A DNA stretch of 64,000 bases, taken from assembly GCF_900094595.1 (NCBI RefSeq), contig NZ_FMAD01000015.1, forward strand, positions 83,133 to 147,132, read 5' to 3'. Positions within the stretch are counted from its first letter, which is position 1, and each line of letters starts with the position of its first letter. This document shows positions 50,951 through 59,873 of this stretch, one piece after another. Position numbers and translations under genes: made by a program. The notes under the pieces are model-generated. The model was not told the DNA's origin and did not search any database. It saw nothing but the letters and a program-made list of their open reading frames with translations. This stretch comes from Cupriavidus alkaliphilus. Lineage in GTDB: Bacteria > Pseudomonadota > Gammaproteobacteria > Burkholderiales > Burkholderiaceae.

Positions 50951-51076
50951 TTTGCCCCCCTCTCCCGCACGAGGGAGACGGGCCGGGGGATAGGGCCGGC
51001 GTCACCACAAAGTGAGCCGCCTGGGCGCTTGCCCACGCATGCCGTCTTCCCCACCGCCTCTCCCCCAACGGGAGAG
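50951..51076. repeat. REP-like GC-rich intergenic repeat element
   Basis: Two CTCTCCC-type hairpins in the 224-base gap: CTCCC-N6-GGGAG (50962-50977) in the context CCCCCTCTCCCGCACGAGGG followed by ACGGGCCGGGGG, and CTCTCCC-N5-GGGAGAG (51058-51076). This CTCTCCCGC...GGGAGAGG pattern is a dispersed intergenic repeat type in Burkholderiales and Xanthomonadales genomes. One arm pair looks eroded. Confidence 0.55.
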
Positions 51077-51139
51077 AAACAAGAAAGCCAAACCTCTGCT
51101 GCCGCCACACGCGGCTCTTTTTCCACGCAAGGAGACAAT

Positions 51140-52501
51140 ATGGGTGCCGTCACCGGAACCACGCTCTTGGTGTATGCGCTGATCGCAGTGATCGCACTGG
51201 TGGTGCTGATTGCGCGCTACAAGCTCAACCCGTTCATTACCCTGGTCGTCGTCTCGGTGCTGCTCGGCTTTGCCGTGGGCATGCCGATGAGCGAGATCGT
51301 CAAGTCCTTCGAAGCCGGTGTCGGCGGCACCCTCGGGCATATCGCGCTGGTGGTGGGACTGGGCACCATGCTCGGCAAGATGATGGCCGAGTCCGGCGGC
51401 GCCGAGCGCATCGCCAACACGCTGATCGATTTCTTCGGGGCGAAGAACGTGCATTGGGCCATGGCCACCATCGCGTTTATCGTCGGCCTGCCGGTGTTCT
51501 TCGAAGTCGGCTTCGTGCTGCTGGTGCCGATCGCCTTCAACGTCGCCAAGCGCACCGGCACGTCGATGGTGCTGGTCGGCATCCCGATGGTGGCCGGCCT
51601 GTCGGTGGTGCACGGCCTGATCCCGCCGCATCCGGCGGCGCTGCTGGCGGTGACTGCATACGGCGCCGATATCGGCAAGACCATCATGTACGCGCTGATC
51701 GTGGGCATCCCGACCGCGGCGCTGGCGGGCCCGCTGTTCGCCCGGCTGATGGACCGCTACGTCAAGCTGCCCGAATACAACCCGCTGGCCGAGCAGTTCA
51801 CCGAAGAGGACGAGCGCGTCAAGGAATCGCACGAGTTGCCGGGCTTTGGTATCACGGTATTTACCATCCTGCTGCCGGTGGTGCTGATGCTGATCGGCAG
51901 CTGGGCCGACCTGTTCACCACGCCCAAGACCTTCGCCAACGATTTCCTGAAGCTGATCGGCAACTCGGTGATGGCGCTGCTGATCGCCGCGCTGGTGAGC
52001 TTCTACACCTTCGGCAAGGCGCGCGGCTTCAATCGCGAAACCATCCTCAAGTTCACCAACGAGTGCGTGGCGCCCACCGCCATCATCACGCTGGTGGTCG
52101 GTGCCGGCGGCGGCTTCGGCCGCATCCTGCGTGACTCGGGCATTTCCACCGCCATCGTCGACGTTGCCACCGGCGCTAATGTGTCGGTGCTGGTGCTGGG
52201 CTGGCTGGTCGCGGTCATGATCCGCATCGCCACGGGCTCGGCAACGGTTGCCATGACCACCGCCGCGGGCATCGTCGCGCCGATTGCCGCCAGCGTGCCC
52301 GGCACTCGCCCGGAACTGCTGGTACTGACCACCGGCGCCGGTTCGCTGATTTTGTCGCACGTGAACGACGGCGGCTTCTGGCTGGTCAAGGAGTACTTCA
52401 ACATGACCGTGGCGCAGACCTTCAAGACCTGGTCGGTCTGCGAAACCATCATTTCGGTGGTGGCGCTGCTGCTGACGCTGGGCCTGGCCACGCTGGTCTG
52501 A
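51140..52501 (+). CDS. GntP-family gluconate/aldonate transporter
   Basis: 453 residues, about 12-14 membrane helices. GntP signatures: LNPFITLVVVSVLLGFAVGMPM, VGLPVFFEVGFVLLVPIAFNVAKRTG, GLIPPHPAALLAVTAYGADIGKT. The family carries gluconate, D-serine (DsdX) or other small hydroxy acids with protons. In this cluster it likely imports the amino-sugar acid. AAGGAGA marks the start, overruling the upstream frame. Confidence 0.92.
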   Translation: MGAVTGTTLLVYALIAVIALVVLIARYKLNPFITLVVVSVLLGFAVGMPMSEIVKSFEAGVGGTLGHIALVVGLGTMLGKMMAESGGAERIANTLIDFFGAKNVHWAMATIAFIVGLPVFFEVGFVLLVPIAFNVAKRTGTSMVLVGIPMVAGLSVVHGLIPPHPAALLAVTAYGADIGKTIMYALIVGIPTAALAGPLFARLMDRYVKLPEYNPLAEQFTEEDERVKESHELPGFGITVFTILLPVVLMLIGSWADLFTTPKTFANDFLKLIGNSVMALLIAALVSFYTFGKARGFNRETILKFTNECVAPTAIITLVVGAGGGFGRILRDSGISTAIVDVATGANVSVLVLGWLVAVMIRIATGSATVAMTTAAGIVAPIAASVPGTRPELLVLTTGAGSLILSHVNDGGFWLVKEYFNMTVAQTFKTWSVCETIISVVALLLTLGLATLV

Positions 52502-52676
52502 CGACGGCCAACCGGGGCCGACGGGGCCGCACCGCGGCGGCTCCGGCACCATGCCTGCCATGGCCGGCCCGGAATGCGACATCTCTCATCGACGCCCTGG
52601 TGCCGGCAGCCAATACTGCAAGCGTGTCGGCGGCACTCGGCTCCGCAAGCGATTGCGGTCTTGCCTTGATTCCTTT

Positions 52677-52698
52677 TTTGATGCATATTGACATCAAA
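52677..52698. promoter_or_regulatory. Candidate VapBC operator
   Basis: TTTGATG (52677-52683) and CATCAAA (52692-52698), perfect 7-base arms with an 8-base AT-rich spacer, 20 bases before vapB. Type II antitoxins normally bind such a dyad. Confidence 0.5.
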
Positions 52699-52718
52699 TC
52701 TGATTCAAGGAGCCTGCG

Positions 52719-52925
52719 ATGCGCACGACGGTCACGATCGATGACGCCCTGTATGAACAAGCCCTGGAGATGGCGGACCCCGGTATGGACAAAGCAGACC
52801 TGTTTCGCGAGGCAATCAAGACTTTCGTTCGGGTGCAGGCCGCCAAGCGCCTCGCGGCCCTGGGCGGCGCAGCGCCCGGCATGCAAGACGTACCGCGCCG
52901 CAATCCCGAACCCGACATCAAATGA
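52719..52925 (+). CDS. vapB: VapB-type antitoxin
   Basis: 68 residues. An N-terminal ribbon-helix-helix (MRTTVTIDDALYEQALEMA, then KADLFREAIKTFVRVQ) and a proline-rich toxin-wrapping tail. It should neutralise the adjacent PIN toxin and repress the operon. AAGGAG six bases before the ATG. The last 4 bases overlap vapC (ATGA). Confidence 0.88.
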   Translation: MRTTVTIDDALYEQALEMADPGMDKADLFREAIKTFVRVQAAKRLAALGGAAPGMQDVPRRNPEPDIK

Positions 52926-53302
52926 ACGTGCTCGTCGACACCTCGGTGTGGGTGGGCCATTTCCGGCAGCGCAATGACGCCCTGGTCCGCCTGATGGAGG
53001 CGGACCAGGTGTTGACCCACCCCCTGGTCGTGGCCGAACTGGCCTGCGGCACGCCCCCGGCACCCCGGGCACAGACGCTCGGCGACATCGGGCTGCTGCA
53101 GGCTGTCCGGCAGGCAACGCTGGGAGAAGTCATCGCACTGGTGGAGCGCGAGCAACTGTACGGGCTGAGCTGCGGACTGGTGGATGTCACATTGCTGGCT
53201 TCGACCCTGATCACCCCCGGTGCCCGCCTCTGGACGCTGGACCAGCGCCTGGGCGCCTTGTCCGTCCGGTTTGGCGTGGGATATCGTCCTCGCCTGCACT
53301 AG
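52922..53302 (+). CDS. vapC: VapC-type PIN-domain ribonuclease toxin
   Basis: 126 residues. The PIN fold begins MNVLVDTSVWVGHFR with the first catalytic Asp (D6), then ELACG with the conserved Glu near 40, LSCGLVDVTLLAS with the Asp near 88 and LWTLDQRLG with the last Asp. The four acidic residues that bind Mg2+/Mn2+ are all there, so it is likely active. VapC proteins cut tRNA or rRNA when freed from VapB. Confidence 0.88.
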   Translation: MNVLVDTSVWVGHFRQRNDALVRLMEADQVLTHPLVVAELACGTPPAPRAQTLGDIGLLQAVRQATLGEVIALVEREQLYGLSCGLVDVTLLASTLITPGARLWTLDQRLGALSVRFGVGYRPRLH

Positions 53303-53386
53303 GGTTCCGCCGCGCACGCAACGGTTTACATGGCCGGGCCCACCGCCTAAGGTCAACCAGTCAGTGACTCGCCGGGAAACCCTCCC

Positions 53387-54304
53387 ATGTCGATCGACCG
53401 TCGCTCATTCCTCGCCCTGGCCGCCGGACTGGCCGCCACCGGGATCGGGCCAGCGCCGCCGGCCCACTCCGCCACCGTTGCCGCGCCCCTGCGCCGTACC
53501 ATTCCCGGCACCACCGAAGCCCTGCCCGTGATCGGCATGGGCACCGCCGACACCTTCGACGTCGGCACCGGCCCCGACGAACGCAAGCCGCTGGCGGAGG
53601 TGATGGGGCTGTTGCTGCAGACCGAAGGCTCGGTGGTCGATACCGCGCCCAGTTACGGCAGCGCCGAGGCCGTGACCGGCGACCTGCTGCGGGCGGCCAA
53701 TGCGCGCAACCGGGTCTTCCTCGCCACCAAGATCTCGGCTCGCTCCGGCACGCCGGCGCAGGCGCAATGGGAACGGTCGCTGGCCGACCTGCACGTCGAC
53801 AAGGTCGACCTGCTGCAGATACATAACCTGATCGACTGGCAGGGCAACCTGCGCTGGCTGCGGCAACTGAAGGAACAGGGCCGCATCCGCTACCTGGGCA
53901 TCACCCATTACCGCGACGACGCCCACGAGGCGCTGGAGAAGATCGTGCGCGCCGAGCGTGTGGATTTTGTCCAGATCAACTACTCCGTGGGCGAGCGCAA
54001 TGCCGAGCGCACGCTGCTGCCGCTGTGCGAGGCGCGCGGCGTGGCGGTTCTGGTCAACCGGCCGTTCCAGGACGGCCGCCTGTTCCGCGTGGTCAAGGAT
54101 CGCCCGCTGCCGCCATGGGCCGGCGACATTGACTGCGGCTCATGGGGCCAGCTGTTCCTGAAGTTCGTCGTCAGCCATCCGGCGGTGACCGCGGCGATCC
54201 CGGCCACCTCCAAGCCGCGCAACATGGCCGACAATCTCGGCGCCGCGCTCGGCCGCATGCCCGATCCCGGCCAGCGCGAGCGCATCGCGGCGCTGCTGCG
54301 CTGA
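53387..54304 (+). CDS. Tat-exported aldo/keto reductase
   Basis: 305 residues. A twin-arginine signal (DRRSFLALAAGLAATGIG, cleavage near PAHSA) precedes an aldo/keto-reductase barrel. SVVDTAPSYGSAEAV holds the Asp and Tyr of the tetrad, LATKIS holds the Lys, and LLQIHN holds the His. Export of an NADPH-type reductase through Tat suggests it is folded with cofactor before export. Substrate unknown. 11 bases before the next gene, so probably one unit. Confidence 0.88.
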   Translation: MSIDRRSFLALAAGLAATGIGPAPPAHSATVAAPLRRTIPGTTEALPVIGMGTADTFDVGTGPDERKPLAEVMGLLLQTEGSVVDTAPSYGSAEAVTGDLLRAANARNRVFLATKISARSGTPAQAQWERSLADLHVDKVDLLQIHNLIDWQGNLRWLRQLKEQGRIRYLGITHYRDDAHEALEKIVRAERVDFVQINYSVGERNAERTLLPLCEARGVAVLVNRPFQDGRLFRVVKDRPLPPWAGDIDCGSWGQLFLKFVVSHPAVTAAIPATSKPRNMADNLGAALGRMPDPGQRERIAALLR

Positions 54305-54315
54305 GCCGCCCCGCC

Positions 54316-55680
54316 ATGGACGAGCCCGCGCGCAACGCACCCACCGGCGGCCTGGCCCGACTGTGGCGCGGCTTTGGCGTGCGCAGCGGCGAAGCCGGCG
54401 CCGTGGTGGCCGGCTTCCTGTTCTTCTTCTGCCTGTTCGCCGGCTACTTCATGCTGCGCCCGGTGCGCGAGACCATGGGCATCGCCGGCGGCGTGAAAAA
54501 CCTGCAATGGCTGTTCACCGCCACCTTTGTCGTGATGCTGGCGGCGATCCCGCTCTACGGCGCGGTCTGCGCCTGGCTGCCGCGGCGCCGCTTCGTGCCC
54601 TGGGTGTATGGCTTCTTCATTGCCAACCTGCTGGCTTTTGCGATGGCCACGCGCGCACTGCCCGACAACGTCTGGCTGGCGCGCGTGTTCTACGTGTGGC
54701 TGTCCGTGTTCAACCTGTTCGTGGTGTCGGTGGCCTGGAGCCTGATGGCCGATGTGTTCCGGCCCGAGCAGGCGCGCCGCCTGTTCGCGCTGCTGGCCGC
54801 CGGCGCCAGCGCGGGCGGACTGGCCGGGCCGGTGCTGGGCGGCTGGCTGGTGCCGCACATCGGCCTGACCGGCCTGATGCTGCTGTCGGCCGCCCTGCTG
54901 GCCGCCACGCTGCCGGGCGTAGGCTGGCTGTTCGGCTGGCGCCGTCGTGCCGGCGCCGGCGTCGGGCCGCCGGGCCAGCCCGTTGCCGGCGCGACGCAGG
55001 ATCCGGCCAATCCGATCGGCGGCGGGCTGCTGGCCGGGCTGTCGTTGCTGCTGCGCTCGCGCTACCTGCTCGGCATCGCCCTGTTCGTGATCCTGCTGGC
55101 CACGGCCAGCACTTTCCTCTACTTCGAGCAAGCCCGTCTCGTCGCCGAGGCCTTCCCCGAGCGCACCCGCCAGACCCAGGTGTTCAGCGCGCTGGATGCC
55201 GTGGTGCAGGCGCTGACCATCCTGGTACAGCTGTTCTTCACCGGCCGCATGGCGCGCCGCTACGGCGTCACCGTGCTGCTGACCGCGGTGCCGCTGGCCG
55301 TCGCCGCGGGCTTCGTCGTGCTGGCCCTGCTGCCCACCTTCGGCGTGCTGGCCGGCGTCATGATCCTGCGGCGCGTGGGGGAATATGCGCTGCTGCGCCC
55401 GGGCCGCGAGATGCTGTTCACCGTCGTCGATGCCGAGACCAAGTACAAGGCCAAGAACGTCATCGACACCGCCGTCTACCGCGCCGGCGACGCGGTCAGC
55501 GCGTGGGTCAAGACGGGCATCGACGCGCTGTCGGGACATCCTGCCACCGTGGCCCTGGCGGGTGCCATGCTGGCGCTGGTGTGGGCGGGGCTGGGGTGGT
55601 GGCTGGGGCGGCGCCATGAGGGGCAGTTGGAGCCGTCTGCCAGCCCGCCGGGCGGGGCAGCTGCCGCGCAGCAGCGCTGA
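54316..55680 (+). CDS. TlcA/NTP-carrier-like multi-pass transporter (MFS-like)
   Basis: 454 residues, about 12 membrane helices. FFFFCLFAGYFMLRPVRETMGIAGGVKNLQWLFTATFV is the N-terminal pattern of the nucleotide-carrier-like MFS relatives. ASAGGLAGPVLGGWLVPHIG and RVGEYALLRPGREMLFTVVDAETKYKAKNVIDTAVYRAGDAVS resemble the TlcA ATP/ADP carrier family of intracellular bacteria. Free-living homologues have unknown substrates. The C-terminal tail is soluble. Likely co-transcribed with the aldo/keto reductase. Confidence 0.8.
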   Translation: MDEPARNAPTGGLARLWRGFGVRSGEAGAVVAGFLFFFCLFAGYFMLRPVRETMGIAGGVKNLQWLFTATFVVMLAAIPLYGAVCAWLPRRRFVPWVYGFFIANLLAFAMATRALPDNVWLARVFYVWLSVFNLFVVSVAWSLMADVFRPEQARRLFALLAAGASAGGLAGPVLGGWLVPHIGLTGLMLLSAALLAATLPGVGWLFGWRRRAGAGVGPPGQPVAGATQDPANPIGGGLLAGLSLLLRSRYLLGIALFVILLATASTFLYFEQARLVAEAFPERTRQTQVFSALDAVVQALTILVQLFFTGRMARRYGVTVLLTAVPLAVAAGFVVLALLPTFGVLAGVMILRRVGEYALLRPGREMLFTVVDAETKYKAKNVIDTAVYRAGDAVSAWVKTGIDALSGHPATVALAGAMLALVWAGLGWWLGRRHEGQLEPSASPPGGAAAAQQR

Positions 55681-55730
55681 GCCCTGCGTGCAGCCTGTGA
55701 GCGGCGCGGGAGCCCAGTCGCCTCGCCGGT

Positions 55731-56411
55731 TCAGCGTCCCGACTTGTTCGCCACCGGCAGCATCTCTCTGGAATCCGCCAGCGAGGATTCGATGCGACGG
55801 ATCTCGCGGCGCAGTTTTTCGAGCTGGGCGCGAGCGGCACGGCTGTCGAGCTCAGCAGTCTGGACCTCGGCGCGCGACGTCTTCTGGTCTTCCACCATGC
55901 GCAGGCGCTGCGCCTGCACCAGGCGCATATCATTATTGAGCGCTTCGGCGCGCGCCTGTGCGTCCTCTATGGCACGCTCATACTGGCGTAGCTGGGTGGC
56001 CAGCACTTGCCGCCGGATAGCGTCGCCGGCAATGGCGCCATTCTGCTTGCTGGCGTTGCGATAGGCTGCATCGGCTGCGCCAAGGTTATCGAACCGCAGA
56101 ACGCGCCACATCTTGTTCTGGTAAAGCAGGGCTACATAGCAGAGCACTTTGTCGTCGGCCAGCAGCAGCGCCGTGCCGTAGTCGCCGTCGACACTGGCGC
56201 GCAACTCCCTGACCGAGCCGTCCGCGACGCGCTGCTGCAGTTCCGCGATGACACTCTGCGACGACGGGTCCACCGCAGCAGGGCCGGCATCGGCGAGAAA
56301 GCCCGGCGCTGGGGCGGGATCCGGCTTCGCCAGTACTGCGGACGCGCACACAGACAGTTGGATGGCGATGATGCCGGCAAGCAAGCGGGTACGGGACGTA
56401 TTGTCTGTCAT
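55731..56411 (-). CDS. DUF2968 periplasmic coiled-coil protein
   Basis: 226 residues. A signal peptide (LLAGIIAIQLSVCASAVLA) is followed by the DUF2968 domain (SVIAELQQRVADGSVRELRASVDGDYGTALLLADDKVLCYVALLYQNKMWRVLR) and a long helical coiled coil (about 130-215) rich in Ala, Arg and Glu. Found widely in Burkholderiales; function unknown. Convergent with the TlcA-like gene. Confidence 0.85.
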   Translation of the reverse strand: MTDNTSRTRLLAGIIAIQLSVCASAVLAKPDPAPAPGFLADAGPAAVDPSSQSVIAELQQRVADGSVRELRASVDGDYGTALLLADDKVLCYVALLYQNKMWRVLRFDNLGAADAAYRNASKQNGAIAGDAIRRQVLATQLRQYERAIEDAQARAEALNNDMRLVQAQRLRMVEDQKTSRAEVQTAELDSRAARAQLEKLRREIRRIESSLADSREMLPVANKSGR

Positions 56412-56745
56412 GCTCTGGTTGTGGGATCGGGGGCAAGGCTAAGGCAATGCGCCGCGGCACCAGACGGCAATTGCTACCCCATGGCGACTGCCCGCGGCCG
56501 CGCGGCGCGGCGCAACCGGCGGATCTTACGGCAAAGGCTGACAGGATCGAATACCTCCTTTTGGGTAATTGCTCCCGGCGCTTTGACTGGCGGTGCACCA
56601 CCAGATGCCAGACCCAGTTCGGCGGGACCGCGTTGGCGGCCGGGGCGGCGGCATGATTGGACAACTTCGCCCGCTCGGATGCCAGCCTGCGCCCTGCAGT
56701 GAGAAATACCGCTGCACGCCAATGCCCGGGACAGGGTTTTCCCGG
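56412..56745. other. Intergenic region upstream of the GlpP-type operon
   Basis: No gene supported between the DUF2968 start and the operon promoter. Short frames here lack ribosome binding sites. Confidence 0.5.
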
Positions 56746-56774
56746 TTGACGCTGCGACTGCGAAGCCATACATT
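56746..56774 (+). promoter_or_regulatory. Sigma-70 promoter of the GlpP-type operon
   Basis: TTGACG (56746-56751) and TACATT (56769-56774), spacer exactly 17. Both hexamers are near consensus. Transcription should begin at about 56781, giving a leader of about 90 nt. Confidence 0.7.
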
Positions 56775-56780
56775 GGCCCC

Positions 56781-56871
56781 GCAGATCTAGATAAGAGACC
56801 ATCTGTAAGATGGTCTCTTCGCGCCTTGCTGTTGCTGCGGCCTCTTACAGAACAATTAAGAGGAGACCGCC
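56781..56871 (+). promoter_or_regulatory. Structured mRNA leader with two perfect hairpins
   Basis: Hairpin 1: AAGAGACCATC / GATGGTCTCTT, 11-bp perfect stem with a TGTAA loop (56793-56819). Hairpin 2: CCTCTTA / TAAGAGG (56841-56863), whose right arm contains most of the Shine-Dalgarno AAGAGGAG. The left arm of hairpin 1 (AAGAGACC) resembles the Shine-Dalgarno region AAGAGGAGACC, so GGTCTCTT could also pair with it. There is no T-run after hairpin 1, so it is not an ordinary terminator. A GlpP-family RNA-binding protein gene ends the operon. Confidence 0.65.
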
Positions 56872-58335
56872 GTGCAACGCTCTGCCATCAAAATTCGTGG
56901 CATCGATGATGTCATTGCCTACATAGATTCCTGCCCGGGCATTCGCGGCAGGGCCGGTGTCATTTGGTGGCTCGCACTCGGCGGGCTATTCCTCGATGCA
57001 TTTTCCAATTCTGCACTGAGCGCCGGCCTCGGGCCGATGACGCGCAACCTTCAACTCGCGCCTGCAAAAGTCGCCCTGTTGACCTCGTTTGCTTCATGGG
57101 TGGCCATTGCCTTCAACCCTATCGGCGGCTGGATGGCGGACCGCTGGGGCCGCGTCCGCCCGCTGATCCTCGCCAAGGTCCTGGCTGTGGTCGGCGCATT
57201 GCTGGTGGTGTTTGCCCCCGGCTTCGAGGTGATTCTGGCCGGGCGCTTCTTTGTCGGTGCGGCCTACGGCATCGACTTTGCCATCGCCATGGCGGTGCTG
57301 GCAGAGTTCACGCCGGTGAAACTCAAGAGTCGGCTGAACACGTGGCAAGGCATGTGGTACACGGCTGTCTGCTCTAACCTGCTGCTGGCACTGCTGTTCT
57401 ACTCCTGGGACGTTGGCGATACGATCTGGCGCTACTCGGTGGCAGCTACCGCGGTCTTCGGCGTGATCATCCTGCTGCTGCAGGGCTTGTTCCTGGTGGA
57501 AAGCCCGATCTGGCTGGCGCGCAAGGAATTGCTCGATGCCGCCGCACATGCCATGACGCGCATCTACGGCCGTGAGTTCGTTGCCGCACCACCCGCGCAA
57601 CGCATTCCCGTCCTCAACCAGGCGCGCCGCGGCATGGCCAACGTGCTGCTGATCTTCCGCGGCGTCTACCTGCCGCGCACCGTGCTGGCGGCCACTGTGC
57701 AGATCGGGCAGTCGATCCAGTACTTCGCGATCGGGTGGTACCTGCCGCTGATCAGTGCGGCCATGTTCGGCAAGGACTTTGCCTACGCGACGATCGGTGC
57801 GCTGGTCTTCAACGTCTTCGGCATCTTTGGCGGCTTCCTCTCGCCCTTGATTGGCCGCAAGCTGGGCCTGCGCCGGGCCTCGGCGTTCGGCTTTGCAGCG
57901 GTATTCGCCATGCTGCTGATCCTGGGCCTGTTCAACGGCAAGATGCCGATGTGGATGGCAGTGGTCGTTCCGTCGCTGTTCATCCTGTTCCACTCCAGCG
58001 GGCCCGGCGCAAATGGCAAAAGCCTGTCGTCACTGTCTTTTCGCAGTGAACTGCGCGCGGGCGCCAACGGCATCATCGGCGCGCTCGGGGCCATCGGTGC
58101 TGCACTGGGCCTGCTGGTCTTCCCGCTGTTCCGCGCACAGTATGGGCTTGAAACCACCTTCCTGATCCTGTCCGTAGTGCCGCTGCTGGCCAGCATCATC
58201 TGCTTTGCGATCCGCTGGGACCCTACCCGCACCACCATCAACCCTGACAATGAAGCCGATGCCCCGCAGTTCAAGGGCGATGTGCCGGACGCTCCAGGCT
58301 TCATGAACCCCGCGATTGAGAAGGCCCGCCCATGA
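56872..58335 (+). CDS. MFS transporter (sugar porter-like)
   Basis: 487 residues, GTG start eight bases after AAGAGGAG. Twelve membrane helices; GGWMADRWGRVRPLI near 85-100 is the motif A loop, ESPIWLARKELL a central loop signature and LIGRKLGLRRAS a second copy of motif A. The gene opens the operon, in the place usually taken by GlpF or GlpT. The long charged C-terminal tail is cytosolic. The substrate should be the polyol or phosphodiester that the downstream kinase and dehydrogenase use. Confidence 0.9.
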   Translation: MQRSAIKIRGIDDVIAYIDSCPGIRGRAGVIWWLALGGLFLDAFSNSALSAGLGPMTRNLQLAPAKVALLTSFASWVAIAFNPIGGWMADRWGRVRPLILAKVLAVVGALLVVFAPGFEVILAGRFFVGAAYGIDFAIAMAVLAEFTPVKLKSRLNTWQGMWYTAVCSNLLLALLFYSWDVGDTIWRYSVAATAVFGVIILLLQGLFLVESPIWLARKELLDAAAHAMTRIYGREFVAAPPAQRIPVLNQARRGMANVLLIFRGVYLPRTVLAATVQIGQSIQYFAIGWYLPLISAAMFGKDFAYATIGALVFNVFGIFGGFLSPLIGRKLGLRRASAFGFAAVFAMLLILGLFNGKMPMWMAVVVPSLFILFHSSGPGANGKSLSSLSFRSELRAGANGIIGALGAIGAALGLLVFPLFRAQYGLETTFLILSVVPLLASIICFAIRWDPTRTTINPDNEADAPQFKGDVPDAPGFMNPAIEKARP

Positions 58336-59855
58336 CCCAGCGCAGCAATGTCATCCTTGCGATCGATGAGGGCACCTCGGGCACACGGGCCGCGGTGGTC
58401 GCCGGCGACGGTCATGTCATGTGCCTCGAGTACACCACGCTTGAGGTCCATTCCCCGTGCCCTGGCGTGGTCGAACAGGACGCCGACGTCCTGCTCGACA
58501 AGACCCTGGCAGTTTGCCGCGCCACCCTGGCCCAGGCTGATCGCGAAAACCTGACCGTCACCGCCCTCGCCATCGCCACCCAGCGCGCCACTGCGGTACT
58601 GTGGGACACGCAGACCGGACGTGCGCTGGTACCCGCCATGGTGTGGCAGGACACGCGCTACGCAGCCGATCTCGACCAGCTTGCGCCGGCATGGGATGTG
58701 ACGCTGCGCGAAGCAGTCGGCCGCCCCACCGGCGTGCGCTCGCCTTACCTGTGGGCAGCGCGTCACCTGCGCGACACGCCGGCTGTGGCTGACGCCTTCC
58801 GCGCGCGCCGGCTCGCCTTCGGCACCATCGACAGCTGGCTGCTCTGGCACCTGTCGACGGCACGCACGTGCATCACCACGCCGACCAACGCCACCTCCTG
58901 CAACGCCTACGTGCTGACCGGCCATCGCTACCAGCTCGACTGGATCGACGCGCTCGGCTTTCCGCGCGAACTGCTGCCTGAGTTGCGCCAGGATGCGGAC
59001 GACTTCGGGCGCACGCGTCCGGAGGTGCTGGGGATTGATGTGCCGATCCTCGCTTGTGCCGGGGACCAGCTCGCCGGCGCGATCGGGCTGGGATGCCTCG
59101 ATGCCGGCCAGGCGATGTGCCTGCATGGCACCGGCAGCTTTGTCGACCTGGTAGTCGGCCCGAACCTTCCTGCGCGCAGCGGCAAGTCGGACAGCACCCT
59201 GACCATGACCGCACGCCGGCAGTTGGGCGTGTCGCATTTCTCCGTCGAAACCTTTGTCGCCACCACCGGCTCCGCCCTCAATTGGGTCTGCAACAAGCTC
59301 GGCTGGTTCGAGAATGCCCGGCAAATCAGTGCGCTGGCCAGCACCGTTGCCTCGTCACGGGGCGTGACCTTTATTCCCGCGCTGACCGGGCTGCGGGTCC
59401 CACGCATGCAGCCGGAAGCGCGCGCAGCATTGACCGGTATCTCGATGGCAACGACGCAGGCCGAGATAGCCTTTGCCATCCTTGAAGGCATTGCGCATTC
59501 GGTGACTTCCTGCATCGAGGCCAACCGGGAGATCGCGGGCGTGCCGGTGTCGGAGCTCGTGGTTGGCGGCGGCTTGTCTGGCAGCGATGCGCTGCTGCAG
59601 ATGCAGGCGGATCTCAGCGGAATTTCCATCCACCGCATGCAGGAGACCGACCGCGCCAGCCTGCGCGGCATCGCTTACCTTGCGGGCTCGTCAGGCCTGC
59701 TTTGGGATTCCATGCAGCAGGCGCGCACCACCACCATCCCCGACGCGGTATTCGAACCGGCAATCAGCGCCGATGAGCGCGCCCAGCGGCGCGCGCTCTG
59801 GAATGCGCGGGTGGCATCCGAGCTCAACCATGCGGACGCGCTTGCGGTCCATTAA
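58332..59855 (+). CDS. FGGY-family carbohydrate kinase (glycerol kinase-like)
   Basis: 507 residues. FGGY motifs: LAIDEGTSGTRAAVV at 9-23 (phosphate 1), QRATAVLWDTQTG, the substrate-contacting region WQDTR near 114, ACAGDQLAGAIGLGC near 238 and GGGLSGSDALLQMQADLSG near 413 (adenosine). The GTSGTR instead of GTTSSR and FGTIDSWLLWHL set it close to glycerol kinases. Probably phosphorylates glycerol or a related polyol. Start overlaps the MFS stop by 4 bases (ATGA). Confidence 0.9.
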   Translation: MTQRSNVILAIDEGTSGTRAAVVAGDGHVMCLEYTTLEVHSPCPGVVEQDADVLLDKTLAVCRATLAQADRENLTVTALAIATQRATAVLWDTQTGRALVPAMVWQDTRYAADLDQLAPAWDVTLREAVGRPTGVRSPYLWAARHLRDTPAVADAFRARRLAFGTIDSWLLWHLSTARTCITTPTNATSCNAYVLTGHRYQLDWIDALGFPRELLPELRQDADDFGRTRPEVLGIDVPILACAGDQLAGAIGLGCLDAGQAMCLHGTGSFVDLVVGPNLPARSGKSDSTLTMTARRQLGVSHFSVETFVATTGSALNWVCNKLGWFENARQISALASTVASSRGVTFIPALTGLRVPRMQPEARAALTGISMATTQAEIAFAILEGIAHSVTSCIEANREIAGVPVSELVVGGGLSGSDALLQMQADLSGISIHRMQETDRASLRGIAYLAGSSGLLWDSMQQARTTTIPDAVFEPAISADERAQRRALWNARVASELNHADALAVH

Positions 59856-59873
59856 CCAGGAGCAACCAAAGAC

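Noticed and set aside
50916..51139. Small ORF in the ridA-gntP gap
   Set aside because: The frame that extends gntP upstream lacks a ribosome binding site and runs through the REP-like repeat.
56793..56819. Intrinsic terminator in front of the MFS gene
   Set aside because: The 11-bp hairpin is followed by CGCGCC, not by a T-run, so simple attenuation is unlikely.
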